Positions 37,301 through 42,974 of a stretch of 64,000 bases of DNA are shown here, piece after piece. A program made the position numbers and the translations under genes. The DNA is from Lineus longissimus (lineage: Eukaryota; Nemertea; Pilidiophora; Heteronemertea; Lineidae): contig NC_088322.1 of NCBI RefSeq assembly GCF_910592395.1, positions 6,753,431-6,817,430 on the forward strand. The letters run 5' to 3'. Positions within the stretch are counted from its first letter, which is position 1. Each line of letters starts with the position of its first letter. The notes under the pieces were generated by a model. That model had not been told where the DNA came from. It worked only from the letters and a program-made list of their open reading frames with translations, and ran no database searches.

Positions 37301-38920
37301 CCAAGCTAGACCTATCTGATTTCTTACATCATTTCTCCTTCCTGCTTCCATCCGCTGCATCAGTAGCAGATAAACAAAAGCGTATACGCTGACAACAATA
37401 TAATACAGACATGTTGTGTATATTGTCGCCATTGACGTTAATTCCAATAAAAAATCACTGATATAACGCACAACATTCCAATGATATGGCAATAATATGC
37501 CGGCTGACATTTCTAGGACAAACTTACGTGATCCTTCCCTACGTTGCATCTGGAGCAAATAAACCCGGAGAAGTAATTCTTGTCCTTTTTCATTGTCGTC
37601 AATAGGGACAAAACCAATCTGAAAGGGTAGGAAAGCGCCATGCTATAATAAAAATCTCTATTCATATACTGAGATCATTCAGTTCGTTTTCAAAACAGAT
37701 TCAGGGTCATAGCTAGCTTTTTGGTCTTGTGGGGGGAAAAGGCTCACGGTCAGAAACATTTTTAGGTGACTTCTGGGGAGCATATGACCCCCTCCCTCCC
37801 CCCCCCCCCCCCGTGCCTCTTAGATTTATCTGCTAAGACTGAATTATAGACAGCGTGCCCAACCCAACAGAAGATGAAAATTATATTTCGGAACAAAATA
37901 TAAAATCGGCCTTTAAAAACATCCGACGGGCATCTGTTCACTTCATTTGCAGTTCGCAGTTAAGCATCATTATTTGGAAATGACCAGAAAAATATATTTT
38001 GCTGATTTTAATTTTTCAGTCCATAGTCCTGAGGATAATATTTTTTCTTCTGCAATGGTGAAAAGTCTCCATACTTTTTTACCCCATTAAATCATAGCAC
38101 TAAACTAATCCCACTGTAAGGTGTATTTTGAAATAATATTTTTAAACTCGCATGGTTTTCAAATAAGGGCTTTAAGCTCTAATCCTCAATATACATTTTA
38201 CCAAAGGGCCTACTTGGGAGATTTTAGATCAACTGCTAGCATTTCACCAAGACTATGAACCAAATCAAGTCTAATTTTATCAAAACCAATGCCCCCCCCC
38301 GCACACGCACACGCACACGATGCCTTCTGGCCACAGTCTCTGATGTAAATAACATGTACATTAAAACGATTACGCCGTTCGTAATTACTGATGGTCCAGG
38401 AAAATAGAAATGCAGTTATACACAATGCCAAAGTGCAGTTATCATGCATGCAACTTTGCTAAAAACGTTGGTATCTATCTATAGTATCTGTTTATCTGTC
38501 AATTTATATTTGGTACGTATTTCCACAATTGGAAACATACAAATTCAATAAAAAAATTCAGATTTTTAATGAACGGCATAGGTCTTTAAAAGCAAAGTAT
38601 TGAGAGTAAATTTAATCAGAAAAACAGACTGCTGAGTGCACTTCATCTGAACTGTCTTGAGTAAACTTCATCAGAATAACAGTCTTGATCGAGTGCATTT
38701 CCTCAGGATAACAGTCTTGAGGTCGATTCATCAGAAAAAAAACAATGTCACTTACCTTGCCCTTGTATAAGAAATCTCCAACTTTGTTCAAATCCGCGTT
38801 TGTGTGAAACTTATACAGATATTCATATCCAGTTTTATATTGAACATAGATCGCCAGACTTCTCTCTCCTGCGATAAATATTGCCAAGAGGACAAACAGT
38901 GACAAATATTTCGTGCCCAT
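8109..38920 (-). CDS. secreted large lipid transfer protein (vitellogenin_N-type) with LECT2/M23-like domain; 29 exons, 3' end not found
   Basis: Exons, 5' to 3': 38920-38756, 37618-37528, 36696-36663, 36255-36120, 35730-35670, 35237-35131, 34442-34360, 33627-33569, 33175-33057, 32540-32456, 31662-31542, 31003-30826, 30466-30277, 29822-29614, 29181-29060, 28770-28550, 27880-27735, 27303-27127, 26188-26030, 25778-25636, 25356-25286, 23262-23087, 22725-22556, 21685-21496, 17782-17624, 16914-16726, 16390-16240, 8714-8556, 8296-8109. All junctions are AG/GT and all phases fit, giving 1353 codons. The ATG at 38920 starts a signal peptide. The product is expected to be secreted and to bind or carry lipid. 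I do not recognise an orthologue by name. The gene probably continues past exon 29; reading through that donor instead would stop at 8052. Confidence 0.82.
8715..9235. other. intron 27, proximal part; nothing recognised
   Basis: Ordinary AT-rich intron sequence. There is a short inverted word at 8957-8988 (TTACTTCCTatcaaGGAAGTAA), which could form a small hairpin. No exon is supported. Confidence 0.5.
9236..9383 (+). mobile_element. MITE, left part, interrupted by DIRS copy B
   Basis: Starts with CCGTTCGTAATTAC. Its right part is at 15929-15992 and ends in TTAACGAACGG, so the terminal inverted repeat is about 11 bp. A related uninterrupted copy of about 200 bp lies at 38375-38576. The superfamily is not clear. 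Confidence 0.7.
9387..9575. repeat. left terminal inverted repeat of DIRS copy B
   Basis: Begins GTGTCATTCAAACTTACC and runs to AGTCTTTACTCTTG. The inverted match is at 15712-15925, apart from the end-specific outer bases. It probably carries the 5' promoter of the element. Confidence 0.85.
9865..12144 (+). CDS. DIRS gag-like protein, copy B
   Basis: 759 aa from an ATG. Residues 2-27 are strongly hydrophobic (FSFPLIIASFLAYLGFPVF) and look like a membrane anchor or signal, followed by RTPP. Residues about 30-330 are rich in Pro, Ser and Gly. The region near SQLIQMVAGLSDRLSHLEQG could form a short coiled coil. The C-terminal 250 residues are helical (EHTNLALVRSLKDNESLSDD), and the last 60 are basic and Gly/Ser-rich (GRRTGKRKNTSS), suited to RNA binding. 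There is no CCHC knuckle. The stop (TGA) is followed directly by an open frame in the same phase that leads into the recombinase. Confidence 0.85.
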   Translation: MFSFPLIIASFLAYLGFPVFLLFLFYWRTPPTASFVSPQRNASGGGKRAAKTPKPSSGSVSGHITRRSSKPPATTPSVSRVPVPAAAAKDAGSDIINVCGPKGNLHPISLQGFNIPRTSGNLPVPLSSAPPSTSPLYPREHPASGPPIAVPVTDAGSRFSVTEDSTGGFSQSLLRNNPSPHGHSRVGPDLITPPPKRHASSVTAFPPSVPPSKRASGSSIPAKELRALPVSDFVLPEMQAPSYVGQPLGWNQPEVPPPPRSRGVVPMERATQGGHLNSSSEYGQLPLPEDPFARTYGFQGSLMRSPSPQPPVVERSRTSGLEPESGQQLSQLIQMVAGLSDRLSHLEQGFGSSGAPGPIGYPPSDSSILEEFSENESSQPGYRSPNQEELSPEEASILSDMRTLRSLIRAYLPQDLCPTPPELPALSTPTFSLWGQEVDPNPQVSQGSTRALEFLPPSPSVLAVSELLERTIRDSQGAHQRTSIPVLPAVGPEAWCKPGKLFTAQLPPVRQYRADYYRVSSAGCPAAASTSILKDDVQLDQLVPRVTSSSAYRDLRAQEGLAKNTLAVLSYAEHTNLALVRSLKDNESLSDDTKSLVTSLSHSIRHAIALSAKTAANSVLLRRDATLGSLNVIRSLQLEGALRTAPMDGSFLFADSVQEAAQAQKDWDKLYAPTATQRAKTSLPNARKIERPQQASGSIPYASQVLPRPTPPSQPAPAGSFRREAEGRRTGKRKNTSSNQGGSGPTKHSFRPRGAGRKR
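12266..14248 (+). CDS. DIRS reverse transcriptase/RNase H with a methyltransferase-like segment, copy B
   Basis: Copies element RNA into DNA. The first ATG in frame is at 12266, but the frame is open from about 12086, overlapping gag in the +1 frame, so a gag-RT frameshift is possible. Counted from 12266, RT motifs include VPKKAGTWRLIIDLSRLN, DLMDAYLHVPIHPD, LPFGLASAPLIF and YLDDWLL (about residue 177). RNase H follows (LFTDASLLGWGAHL, LEMKAVLLAV, LFSDNSTVVAYV, NILADALSRQ). The segment VDLFATRLNNRLPIYYSP to YAFPPLPLI matches the region likened to Dam methylases in DIRS elements. Copy B has Met where copy A has Thr in DL(M/T)DAY, a non-catalytic position. Confidence 0.9.
   Translation: MLRYGVKLDFNRTPPTTIYPTPVQPPKDPVKASALQAEVATLLEKQAIQVLQDPCSPGFYSHVFLVPKKAGTWRLIIDLSRLNTFLNVPHFKMETTRSIATAIQPNDWAVSMDLMDAYLHVPIHPDYQHFLRFHYEGKTYQFRALPFGLASAPLIFTMIVTAFVAPFHVMGFKLHHYLDDWLLRCKSRELLLQQLQVLKQKVVSAGWIINETKSEFIPSQDFVYVGVRFLTAIGKMLPPLDRIKKILHLVAEFRGRTQAPARRCLSLLGLLNSAADQIPLGRLYMRPIQMFLMSLWKPHRDPLDKLVLIPQYLLKNVWNFWESETRLQSGVDLAPPPPEVSLFTDASLLGWGAHLNNGDMSIRGLWTREETILPINILEMKAVLLAVRALSLRLKNRRVTLFSDNSTVVAYVRRQGGTKSGILCQLTWELYHLCADLGVSICARHIPGNRNILADALSRQNKLVQTEWTLHQEIVDDLCRLWQSPKVDLFATRLNNRLPIYYSPLPDEEALEVDSLTASWVGLNAYAFPPLPLIQPVLNKILTSHPVRITLIAPCWPNQAWFPALLELLIDHPRSLPTWKHLLWHPLGRCYHQNPGFFKFHAWNLSSCISTREAFRTSLSSACPHLKGGLPLMCIKESGLPSLPGAGRTELIRSLPLYTD
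14032..15138 (+). CDS. DIRS tyrosine recombinase, copy B
   Basis: 368 aa from the ATG at 14032, overlapping the RT gene by about 217 bases. The frame itself is open from the gag stop at 12144 onward. The N-terminal helical domain (VYQGKWSTFTSWCRENG, TAIKGYKSAIAS) is followed by the catalytic core with Arg in TAQRRSELHAL, His-x-x-Arg in SAHEVRALATSW, a His in CWSNHSTFSRF and Tyr in FYLRD. These are the R, H-x-x-R, H/W and Y of the tyrosine recombinase family. It joins the DNA circle to the target without making a duplication. Confidence 0.9.
   Translation: MLPPEPWIFQVSRLELIQLHLHQRGFSDIAVKRMSAPQRGSTLDVYQGKWSTFTSWCRENGVNPISPSIYRLVDFLIELFTERQLSVTAIKGYKSAIASTLRVLSTWDLRWEDQITPLFRGMLLERPRPVHNTPKWDLSVVLKVLMRHPFEPMSISSMKYLTLKTVFLVALATAQRRSELHALSFKKLAFREGGEVILAFIPGFLAKNQGPAASRPPVTIPSLSGTISYDLPDRTLCPARALKFYINRTKPPGIRQGRERLFLSYKEGNKREIAAATISRWIVETIRLSYNTLKTSSDLRALANISAHEVRALATSWANYRGVALQEVVSAACWSNHSTFSRFYLRDVSSLVDGMHTIGPIVSAGHVV
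15563..15666. repeat. internal complementary region of DIRS copy B
   Basis: Reads AGTGTTCCATAGGTAAGTTT, then GAATGACACAAATGCCCATT, then TCCTTACAAGAAATGGCCAT, then CTTACCTATGGAACACG. It contains both outer ends fused, across the core ACACAAATGCCC. Confidence 0.85.
15712..15928. repeat. right terminal inverted repeat of DIRS copy B
   Basis: Inverted copy of 9387-9575 plus about 45 end-specific bases, which include a small palindrome (CCATTTCTTGTAAGGAAATGG). Confidence 0.85.
15929..15992 (+). mobile_element. MITE, right part, beyond DIRS copy B
   Basis: GTACGTATTTCCACAATTGG to TTTTTAACGAACGG, matching 38512-38576. Together with 9236-9383 it makes one MITE of about 210 bp. Confidence 0.7.
16726..21685 (-). 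CDS. exons 24-26: LECT2 / peptidase M23-like domain
   Basis: Residues about 1035-1165. The order of motifs follows LECT2 and M23 lysostaphin-type folds: a Gly/Cys-rich start (GGGCTGTGFYPASYG), then MGVDLTV, then IVAPRGGSI (the usual V-x-AP-x-x-G-x-I), a hydrophobic sheet (VVIKSG, NYFITNF), VVPGQQIGKAL, and NHIHVAV, which supplies the H-x-H pair. In M23 enzymes zinc is held by His and Asp of H-x-G-x-D and by the second His of H-x-H. Here Asp1063 and His1147/His1149 are present, but the first His position is Leu1059, with a His two residues upstream (1057). The domain may therefore be non-catalytic, as LECT2 is thought to be. Confidence 0.72.
17010..17600. repeat. degenerate short tandem repeats (CATGAATACTCT and GAGAATAC words) in intron 25
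   Basis: The words CTTCCTCATGAATACTCT, ATGAACACTACTT and TTGAGAATAC alternate about ten to fifteen times with irregular spacing. Some units are disrupted. I see no coding potential. Confidence 0.6.
18587..19339. mobile_element. Harbinger-like MITE (753 bp) with TAA target duplication
   Basis: Terminal inverted repeat TGCCCGCCGTTCACGATCAA at the left, and its inverse ending GATCGTGAACGGCGGGCA at the right. It is flanked by TAA on both sides (18584-18586 and 19340-19342). The copy at 32023-32438 shows the uninterrupted site (AGATCTGAAAGCCAC). The left end contains a second inverted copy of the tip (18635-18658). A three-base TWA duplication is typical of PIF/Harbinger elements. Confidence 0.75.
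19524..19706 (+). pseudogene. N-terminal fragment of a Harbinger-type transposase, unit 1
   Basis: 60 aa starting MDSSDEEDLALLLLAEDEAD, then WVRQHFKMRPLLVEYHRTF. An acidic start, a Leu-rich stretch and a W-V-x-x-H/W-x-x-R-x-x-x-x-x-Y pattern are usual at the N terminus of PIF/Harbinger transposases. The nuclease domain is absent. Confidence 0.55.
20175..20357 (+). pseudogene. N-terminal fragment of a Harbinger-type transposase, unit 2
   Basis: Identical in protein sequence to the fragment at 19524-19706, 651 bp downstream. The flanking non-coding sequence has small differences, so the duplication is not brand new, yet the ORF shows no change. Confidence 0.55.
22093..22490. repeat. inverted microsatellite built on GGTACAGGAAAAAA
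   Basis: 22093-22160 has repeated (G)GTACAGGAAAAAA-like words on the plus strand. 22326-22490 has the complementary words (TTTTTTCCTGTACC) many times. The two arms, about 170 bp apart, could pair as a long hairpin. They lie in intron 23. Confidence 0.65.
22556..27880 (-). CDS. exons 17-23: amphipathic-helix middle region
   Basis: About 350 residues. After a last beta segment with two cysteines (IRVCFIGGAGYNLNIL, exon 17), exons 18-23 code for long amphipathic helices such as EMVNEMLERFDKVFNTVVDS and LPTFLQPIANIALRISNLL. They end in FQPFISAMGKAMKLLQDIKE. Repeated aliphatic heptad-like spacing is compatible with lipid-surface or coiled-coil packing. I recognise no named domain. Intron 21 holds the 54-bp minisatellite. 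Confidence 0.75.
23689..24765. repeat. 54-bp minisatellite, about 20 units, in intron 21
   Basis: Unit: CTTGCAATGAAACGCTTCTG, then GTACTCAGATCCAGGGTACT, then GTGAGTTTTGCCGG. The period is 54 bases, exactly 18 codons. Units differ at a few recurring positions (TGG/TTG, ACG/ATG, TAC/TGC). Long open frames on both strands arise from the periodicity, for example repeats of YSDPGYCEFCRLAMKRF on the plus strand. They are flanked by exons 22 and 21 on the minus strand, so the array is intronic to the lipid-transfer gene. Confidence 0.85.
25201..25263 (-). mobile_element. tRNA-derived SINE head fragment
   Basis: Read on the minus strand it has an A-box-like GCCTTGTGGTTAACAATGC and a B-box-like CAGTTCGATTCCC at tRNA spacing. 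It lies about 20 bases downstream of the exon 21 donor. Confidence 0.45.
28167..28455. repeat. perfect 96-bp tandem repeat, three units, in intron 16
   Basis: Units start at 28171, 28267 and 28363 (GACTGATAAAATCGAATTGC and onward, ending CTAATTTTTCAGTGCATATT). They look identical, so the amplification is recent. 96 is a multiple of three and one frame is open, but no splice or start context makes it coding. Confidence 0.85.
28550..38920 (-). CDS. exons 1-16: signal peptide and LLTP (vitellogenin_N) lipid-binding module
   Basis: Residues 1-23 form a signal peptide (LSLFVLLAIFIAG). The mature start has IYVQYKTGYEYLYKF, the pattern that opens the N-terminal beta-barrel of vitellogenin, apoB and MTP. 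Next come beta-strand-rich exons with typical motifs such as FVINQQGEILHVYFPK and VHYHEGLGIIHKV. An alpha-helical superhelix follows (exons 9-15), with LLDALGNAALDTSW and VRKTGVHSLRKYQHEE matching the conserved end of the helical domain. Exon 16 begins the lipid-cavity beta sheet (FTFNIEFHLHSPSFEW). Two R-x-K-R sites, RQKR (482-485) and RIKR (613-616), fit furin-type processing. Family assignment rests on motif recognition, not a search. Confidence 0.8.
30640..30720 (+). mobile_element. tRNA-derived SINE head fragment
   Basis: TTGCTCAGGTAGCAAGACCAG (A box) and GGTCTCGAGTTTGAGTCC (B box) at tRNA spacing, in intron 12. Confidence 0.45.
31850..32022. repeat. partial copy of MITE family 1
   Basis: TACAGGTCGTCCTCGTGAAT to CACAGTCATTGGCTTAAGATCTG. 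It repeats the left 165 bases of the full copy that starts at 32023, making a tandem partial duplication in intron 10. Confidence 0.7.
32023..32438. mobile_element. MITE family 1, copy without nested insertions
   Basis: Ends TACAGGCCGTCCTCGTGAAT and ATTCACGAGGACATCCCGTA are inverted. A G-rich stretch at 32118-32160 interrupts the left half. The right end is 16 bases from the donor of exon 10 (GT at 32455-32454). Confidence 0.75.
33860..33960 (-). mobile_element. tRNA-derived SINE fragment
   Basis: On the minus strand: GGCGCCTAATAGCTCAATGG (A box) and GCAGGTTTGAATTG (B box). It is in intron 7. Confidence 0.4.
33996..34352. mobile_element. foldback element with about 113-bp terminal inverted repeats
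   Basis: The left arm starts ACTGGATCCACTCGCCAATA. The right arm ends with its inverse, TATTGCTGAGTGGATCCAGT. The arms agree over most of 113 bases, including GACAATACCCGATTT and GCCTCGATGGGTAG. About 130 bases lie between them. The element ends 6 bases from the exon 7 donor. The middle encodes DIYSRFNKVIVMKGHDSTAE, which faintly recalls an integrase core, but this is too short to rely on. Confidence 0.75.
36816..36985 (+). mobile_element. tRNA-derived SINE
   Basis: GGGCGCAGTGGTAACATCAG (A-box side) and GGTCCCGGGTGCGATTCCTG (B-box side), followed by a body with AGGTTTCCTCCGGGGTCTCC. That body word is common in conserved metazoan SINE domains. It is in intron 2. Confidence 0.55.
38375..38576 (+). 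mobile_element. MITE, uninterrupted relative of the DIRS copy B target, in intron 1
   Basis: CCGTTCGTAATTAC at the left and AATGAACGG at the right. It aligns with 9236-9383 plus 15929-15992. The bases AATTTATATTTGGTACGT at 38501-38518 are the empty site. Confidence 0.7.
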
Positions 38921-41050
38921 GTTCAGAGAGGGGCATCTCTGTTCTTACACCCTTTGTCCCTTCACTGTTGACTTCCACCTTCTCAAATTCTACTTGGCGT
39001 TGGTTTGTTTATTTTAGCATAATCGCCAGGATATCAACTGTTCGACGGTCAGTTTTATAATTAAGGTGCATAATCAATTCACCTTCTGATCCCTAAGCCC
39101 AACTACTGTTACAAACCCTTCCTAGCCTAATCAACCATGTTTGGTTGAAATATTAGGACACTGTTGAGCAATATTTCAGTAAAAAGATTTTGGCGACTCC
39201 GTCAAGGGGATTTAGTTAAACTCGTTTAATCCACAGCAAACTTCAGGTGGTCTATTAACATTCCTCAGGTAAGTATTTGGTCAGCCATAGGACCCAAAGA
39301 GCTTTTTGCACATTTTTATTTGTATCACGGAGGAATAGCTCGATTCAAGCACTGGCTGGTCAGGATGGGATCCATGCTCAGCTCTAGGGCATTTCACTTC
39401 GTACTAACCACATCCCTTACGCCCGGAGTCAAACCAATTGATTCCACTGGGACAACAGGTTGTTGTTTACAATCACTACCACAGCACTCCATCAGTCGGG
39501 ATCACAAATCTGAACCAGCTCAGAAATACATGTGCTCCCCCCTTTGAGCTGAGATCAATGATTTCTTATGGCACCTCTTTCAAGAAGCAAAGAACTAATC
39601 CTAATTTTAACCCTCCAGATGTGCAAAAATACATATTTGGCATTCAAATTTACAAAGTTAACTGGACAGGGGCCCCAGATACCCTTATTTCAAAGGCTGA
39701 AGCTTCTCTCCTATCTCTGGGTTGGGCTGAGCCCCCAATATACCAACGCCTGGAAATCAGACTGCATCAGGGACAAGCATGCAACTGACACTGGTATGCC
39801 GGTGTAAAAGCAAAAAGTGTCCCCCCCTGGAAAAAGTGTCCGGCCCTATTGTATTCTGCAATATGGTTCTATAGAGACCCTGACAGTCAATAGCTCAGAG
39901 ATTGAAGCGCATAATAGAATCCTTTGTTCCCGGACATTTTATCCTAGGACATTTTAAACTTCTACAACGGGATAACTGGGACCCAAAGGGTCATTCTTAA
40001 ATACCACGAGTAGGCCCTACAAAAATAATTACCAATAATAAAAAAACACCACTTAGTATCAAAATTTACATTCTACAGGTTGTTATTAATCTCCAAGAAC
40101 ATGCAGGAAAAGCCTCTTAATCTATTTCACAACTACTAGCCACAACAGTCCTTATGAAAAAATATTGCTTACGAAAGCACATTTTTCATGAATTTAGTAC
40201 TGACAATTTAATCAATGTTGAAGATTTCGTACCACTTAACTTTTATATACAACGGTCTTCACCATCAGAGCTGACATTGCTTTAATTTATTTATACTGGT
40301 AAAAAGGCCCTACATTATTTAAGTCGATCACAAAAAGAGCAAAGACCTGAGATTATACAGGCATCTGGCTAGCTGTTTGGTGACGGGGAGGGGACAAAAA
40401 CACCTCTTTTGGCCTCTATCAGTCAGTAAAACAAACAAAATGTGCATCTTCTGCATCAGCAGAAGGTTGATTTAGCAATTCCATGGGCTTTTGCAGGTAA
40501 TGCTCTACTATTAACGCGCAGACCCACCGTTTTGCATGTTTGATAGAAATAACCCTCTGCCAGCTTTTTCCGGGCCACGGATGTGCATACCCCTTTCTAT
40601 GGGAGTGACCCCCGGGGGAGGGGGGACAGCTCTCGTAAAGGTGTCTCGCTTTCCTCTCTCCGATAACATGCATCACAGCGGGGGGGGGGGGGGGGGGTAT
40701 ATCCAGTGGCATTTCATTATAATCTGTATGCAAAGCATGTTTGATAGGTGGAAAATTAAACTTCAACAGGTCTTTCATAATCTCACAGACATTTTTACGG
40801 ACCAAAACTTCATCCAACAGTAATTTTTATGTATCACTGAACAGCAGGTTTATTTTCGAGATTAAACTGTTGTAGACTGAAGATTAAGTACTCAGGATTT
40901 TAAAAGTTCACACCAAACAGGGCTGATACATGTAGTTGCCTGGGAATTAAAAGTTAGTATGATTGTTTACATTGTAAATGTATCAAAATATTTGAACATT
41001 ATATTACTGGCAAATCTGCGAGTGCCAACTCTCAAAATATTTGTTAAACG
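38921..41050. other. upstream region of the lipid-transfer gene; no gene recognised
   Basis: The promoter of the minus-strand gene should lie just above 38920, but no clear TATA box or initiator stands out. Short open frames at 39320-39807 and 40419-40817 look like chance frames: no domain, no splice context, no homology I recognise. A pure G run of about 18 bases lies at 40681. Confidence 0.5.
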
Positions 41051-41063
41051 ACAATTTACAGGT

Positions 41064-41340
41064 ATTAAAGCTGAACTACATGCACAAAACCAGAGCGTCC
41101 CATGCGGCAATAGTAAGAAATTCAAACGATCGAAAGGTCCTTCTGAATTCGGCCTGAAACATGATAGACCTCCAATGCTTCGATGCGCTTGATTTCACAA
41201 TTCAGCAAGCCACAGGACGATGCAGACAGTCTCGTAGAATTATGGAAGAGAAAAAAAAAAAATCAAAATCTTCTCCAGGGATTCGAACCCGGGAACTCGG
41301 GCTCAGAATACGAACGCTCTAACCGTCTGAGCGGGGGGGG
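41064..41340 (-). mobile_element. tRNA-derived SINE, minus orientation, left of a head-to-head pair
   Basis: Minus strand: tRNA-like head GCTCAGACGGTTAGAGCG, then CCCGGGTTCGAATCCC, then a body that is repeated in inverse at 41645-41915. The shared body words include CATCGAAG, CATGTTTCAGGCCG and ATTGCCGCATGGG. Confidence 0.65.
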
Positions 41341-41644
41341 GGGGGGGGGCTTTCTTGTGAACTGCTGCCAGCAAATATAACTTATATGAATGGCGATTAT
41401 GCTTTATTTTTGAGAGATGAACCAGAAATTTTCTCAAGTACATGTAATAGAAGAAGATACCAAGACAAAGGTGAACATTGCTAAGAAAAAACGTAAAATC
41501 CGCATACATAATCACGCACAGCAAAGAAAAAATGACTTTCTTCCTGCAGTTGCCTCCTGGAAGCCGCTCAAAGATGTTGAACAAAGATTGCACACAAATG
41601 TTTGCACATTCTATAAAGGCGTATAAAACGTCAAGCATTCAAGC

Positions 41645-41915
41645 AGCCCAGTGGCCTTGAGGATAAGAGTGTTGGCAAATAAAACCAGAGGTCTCGAGTT
41701 CGAGTCCCGATGAGAGGATCTTATATTTTTTTCCTTCCAGAGTTCTCTGCGAAGGTCCGCATCGTCCCACGGCTTGCTGGTTTGTGAAATCAAGCGCATC
41801 GAAGAATTGGATGTCTATCATGTTTCAGGCCGTATTCAGAAGGGCTTTTCGGTCGTTTGAATGTCTTACTATTGCCGCATGGGGTGTGTGCATGCAGTTC
41901 AGCTTTGATATCAGA
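41645..41915 (+). mobile_element. tRNA-derived SINE, plus orientation, right of a head-to-head pair
   Basis: Head: GTGGCCTTGAGGATAAGAGT, then GGTCTCGAGTTCGAGTCCC. The body, up to CATGCAGTTCAGCTTTGAT, is the inverse of the body at 41064-41250. The heads differ, so two SINE subfamilies share one body, or the heads diverged. Confidence 0.65.
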
Positions 41916-42229
41916 GACCAGGGTTCCATCTACCAAATGTTCAACAAACCGTGCCTCAGTCTAGTTAATGTAAAAATGTTAAAGAAGGCTATAACATGAG
42001 GATCATGTGAAATTCCGTTAAATCGTTATAGAGGACATGAGGAAGACTTTCATTTAAATGTTGTCATGCTCTATGGGATACCAATAGACCAGCCAATGTT
42101 CAAAACACAACCCTTCCACAAACAGCACTTCTAAGGGTATTATGAGTGTGTTGGTAAAATACTGTTGATGGTGGTCAATCTCAAAACATGTGAATTGACC
42201 ATTCCCCAAGCCTTCTGACAGCACATGTG
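41916..42229. other. intergenic sequence; nothing recognised
   Basis: No gene, repeat or motif that I can support. Confidence 0.4.
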
Positions 42230-42299
42230 TCACATGGGTGGCATTGTCATAGATTTGTATGCCCCCAACGCAAAATGGAAAGAAACAAGGGATCCATCA

Positions 42300-42922
42300 A
42301 CTTCACATGGCTGATCTAGTTTACCATGGTCACCAGCCTCTTCTCTAGGGTAACAACCTCCCGTTGCTCCCTCTCGACCTCCGCCCATATTCATTTCCTT
42401 CAGAAGATACTGCTTCATCAAATCCTCCTTCAATATGGATTTTTTCTTGCACCAGGCCAACACATCTAACAATACTTTGGAATGCTCCAACTGTAGCACT
42501 ATCACATCATCATTTGGATTAGATCCTTTATTTCATATAAATTTTGTCAGGTCTTTGATCTCTTCATCTACGTGATACGAATGTGGTTGATCTCTTTCCT
42601 CAAGAAGTCATGCCGATCACCTTCGTTGTGCATATATCCAACCTTCACCGCCGATAAACTCTCCCTGATCGGCCGTCAGAAGGGCTGTTACTTTATCGGT
42701 AATCTCCCTGCCCTCCCTTCCTTTCCCACGCGTCCATGTCGCGACAACATTACCATTACACTCACTCGTGGTTCCCGCACGAGACACGCACTGAAAGCCA
42801 TAATAATGGAAGACCAGGTGTTCGATGAGTAACAGTTGTTCCAGGGATGCTGACCTGACCCAAATGCACAGTGCATGTTGTATAGAAGAAGGGTAACCTG
42901 ATCCTGAGGTTGACACTATCAA
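42300..42922 (-). other. possible decayed or alternatively spliced 3' part of the coiled-coil gene
   Basis: The minus strand has two short open frames (42922-42617 and 42505-42230). The second starts with LQLEHSKVLLDVLAWCKKKS, then KEDLMKQYLLKEM, which is helical in character. A neighbouring frame at 42375-42310 continues in coiled-coil style. Either these are exons whose junctions I cannot place, or frameshifted remains. Confidence 0.3.
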
Positions 42923-42974
42923 TTCAGGCGGTCATTCAATTACTTTGTGTCAAGCAATTTGATTGGGCACCCGT

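Noticed and set aside
39320-39807. three overlapping open frames upstream of the lipid-transfer gene
   Set aside because: Short, mutually overlapping, with no recognisable protein feature.
40419-40817. 132-codon minus-strand frame with a poly-Pro run
   Set aside because: It starts at a non-ATG codon. The Pro run is only a G homopolymer, and no domain or splice signals were seen.
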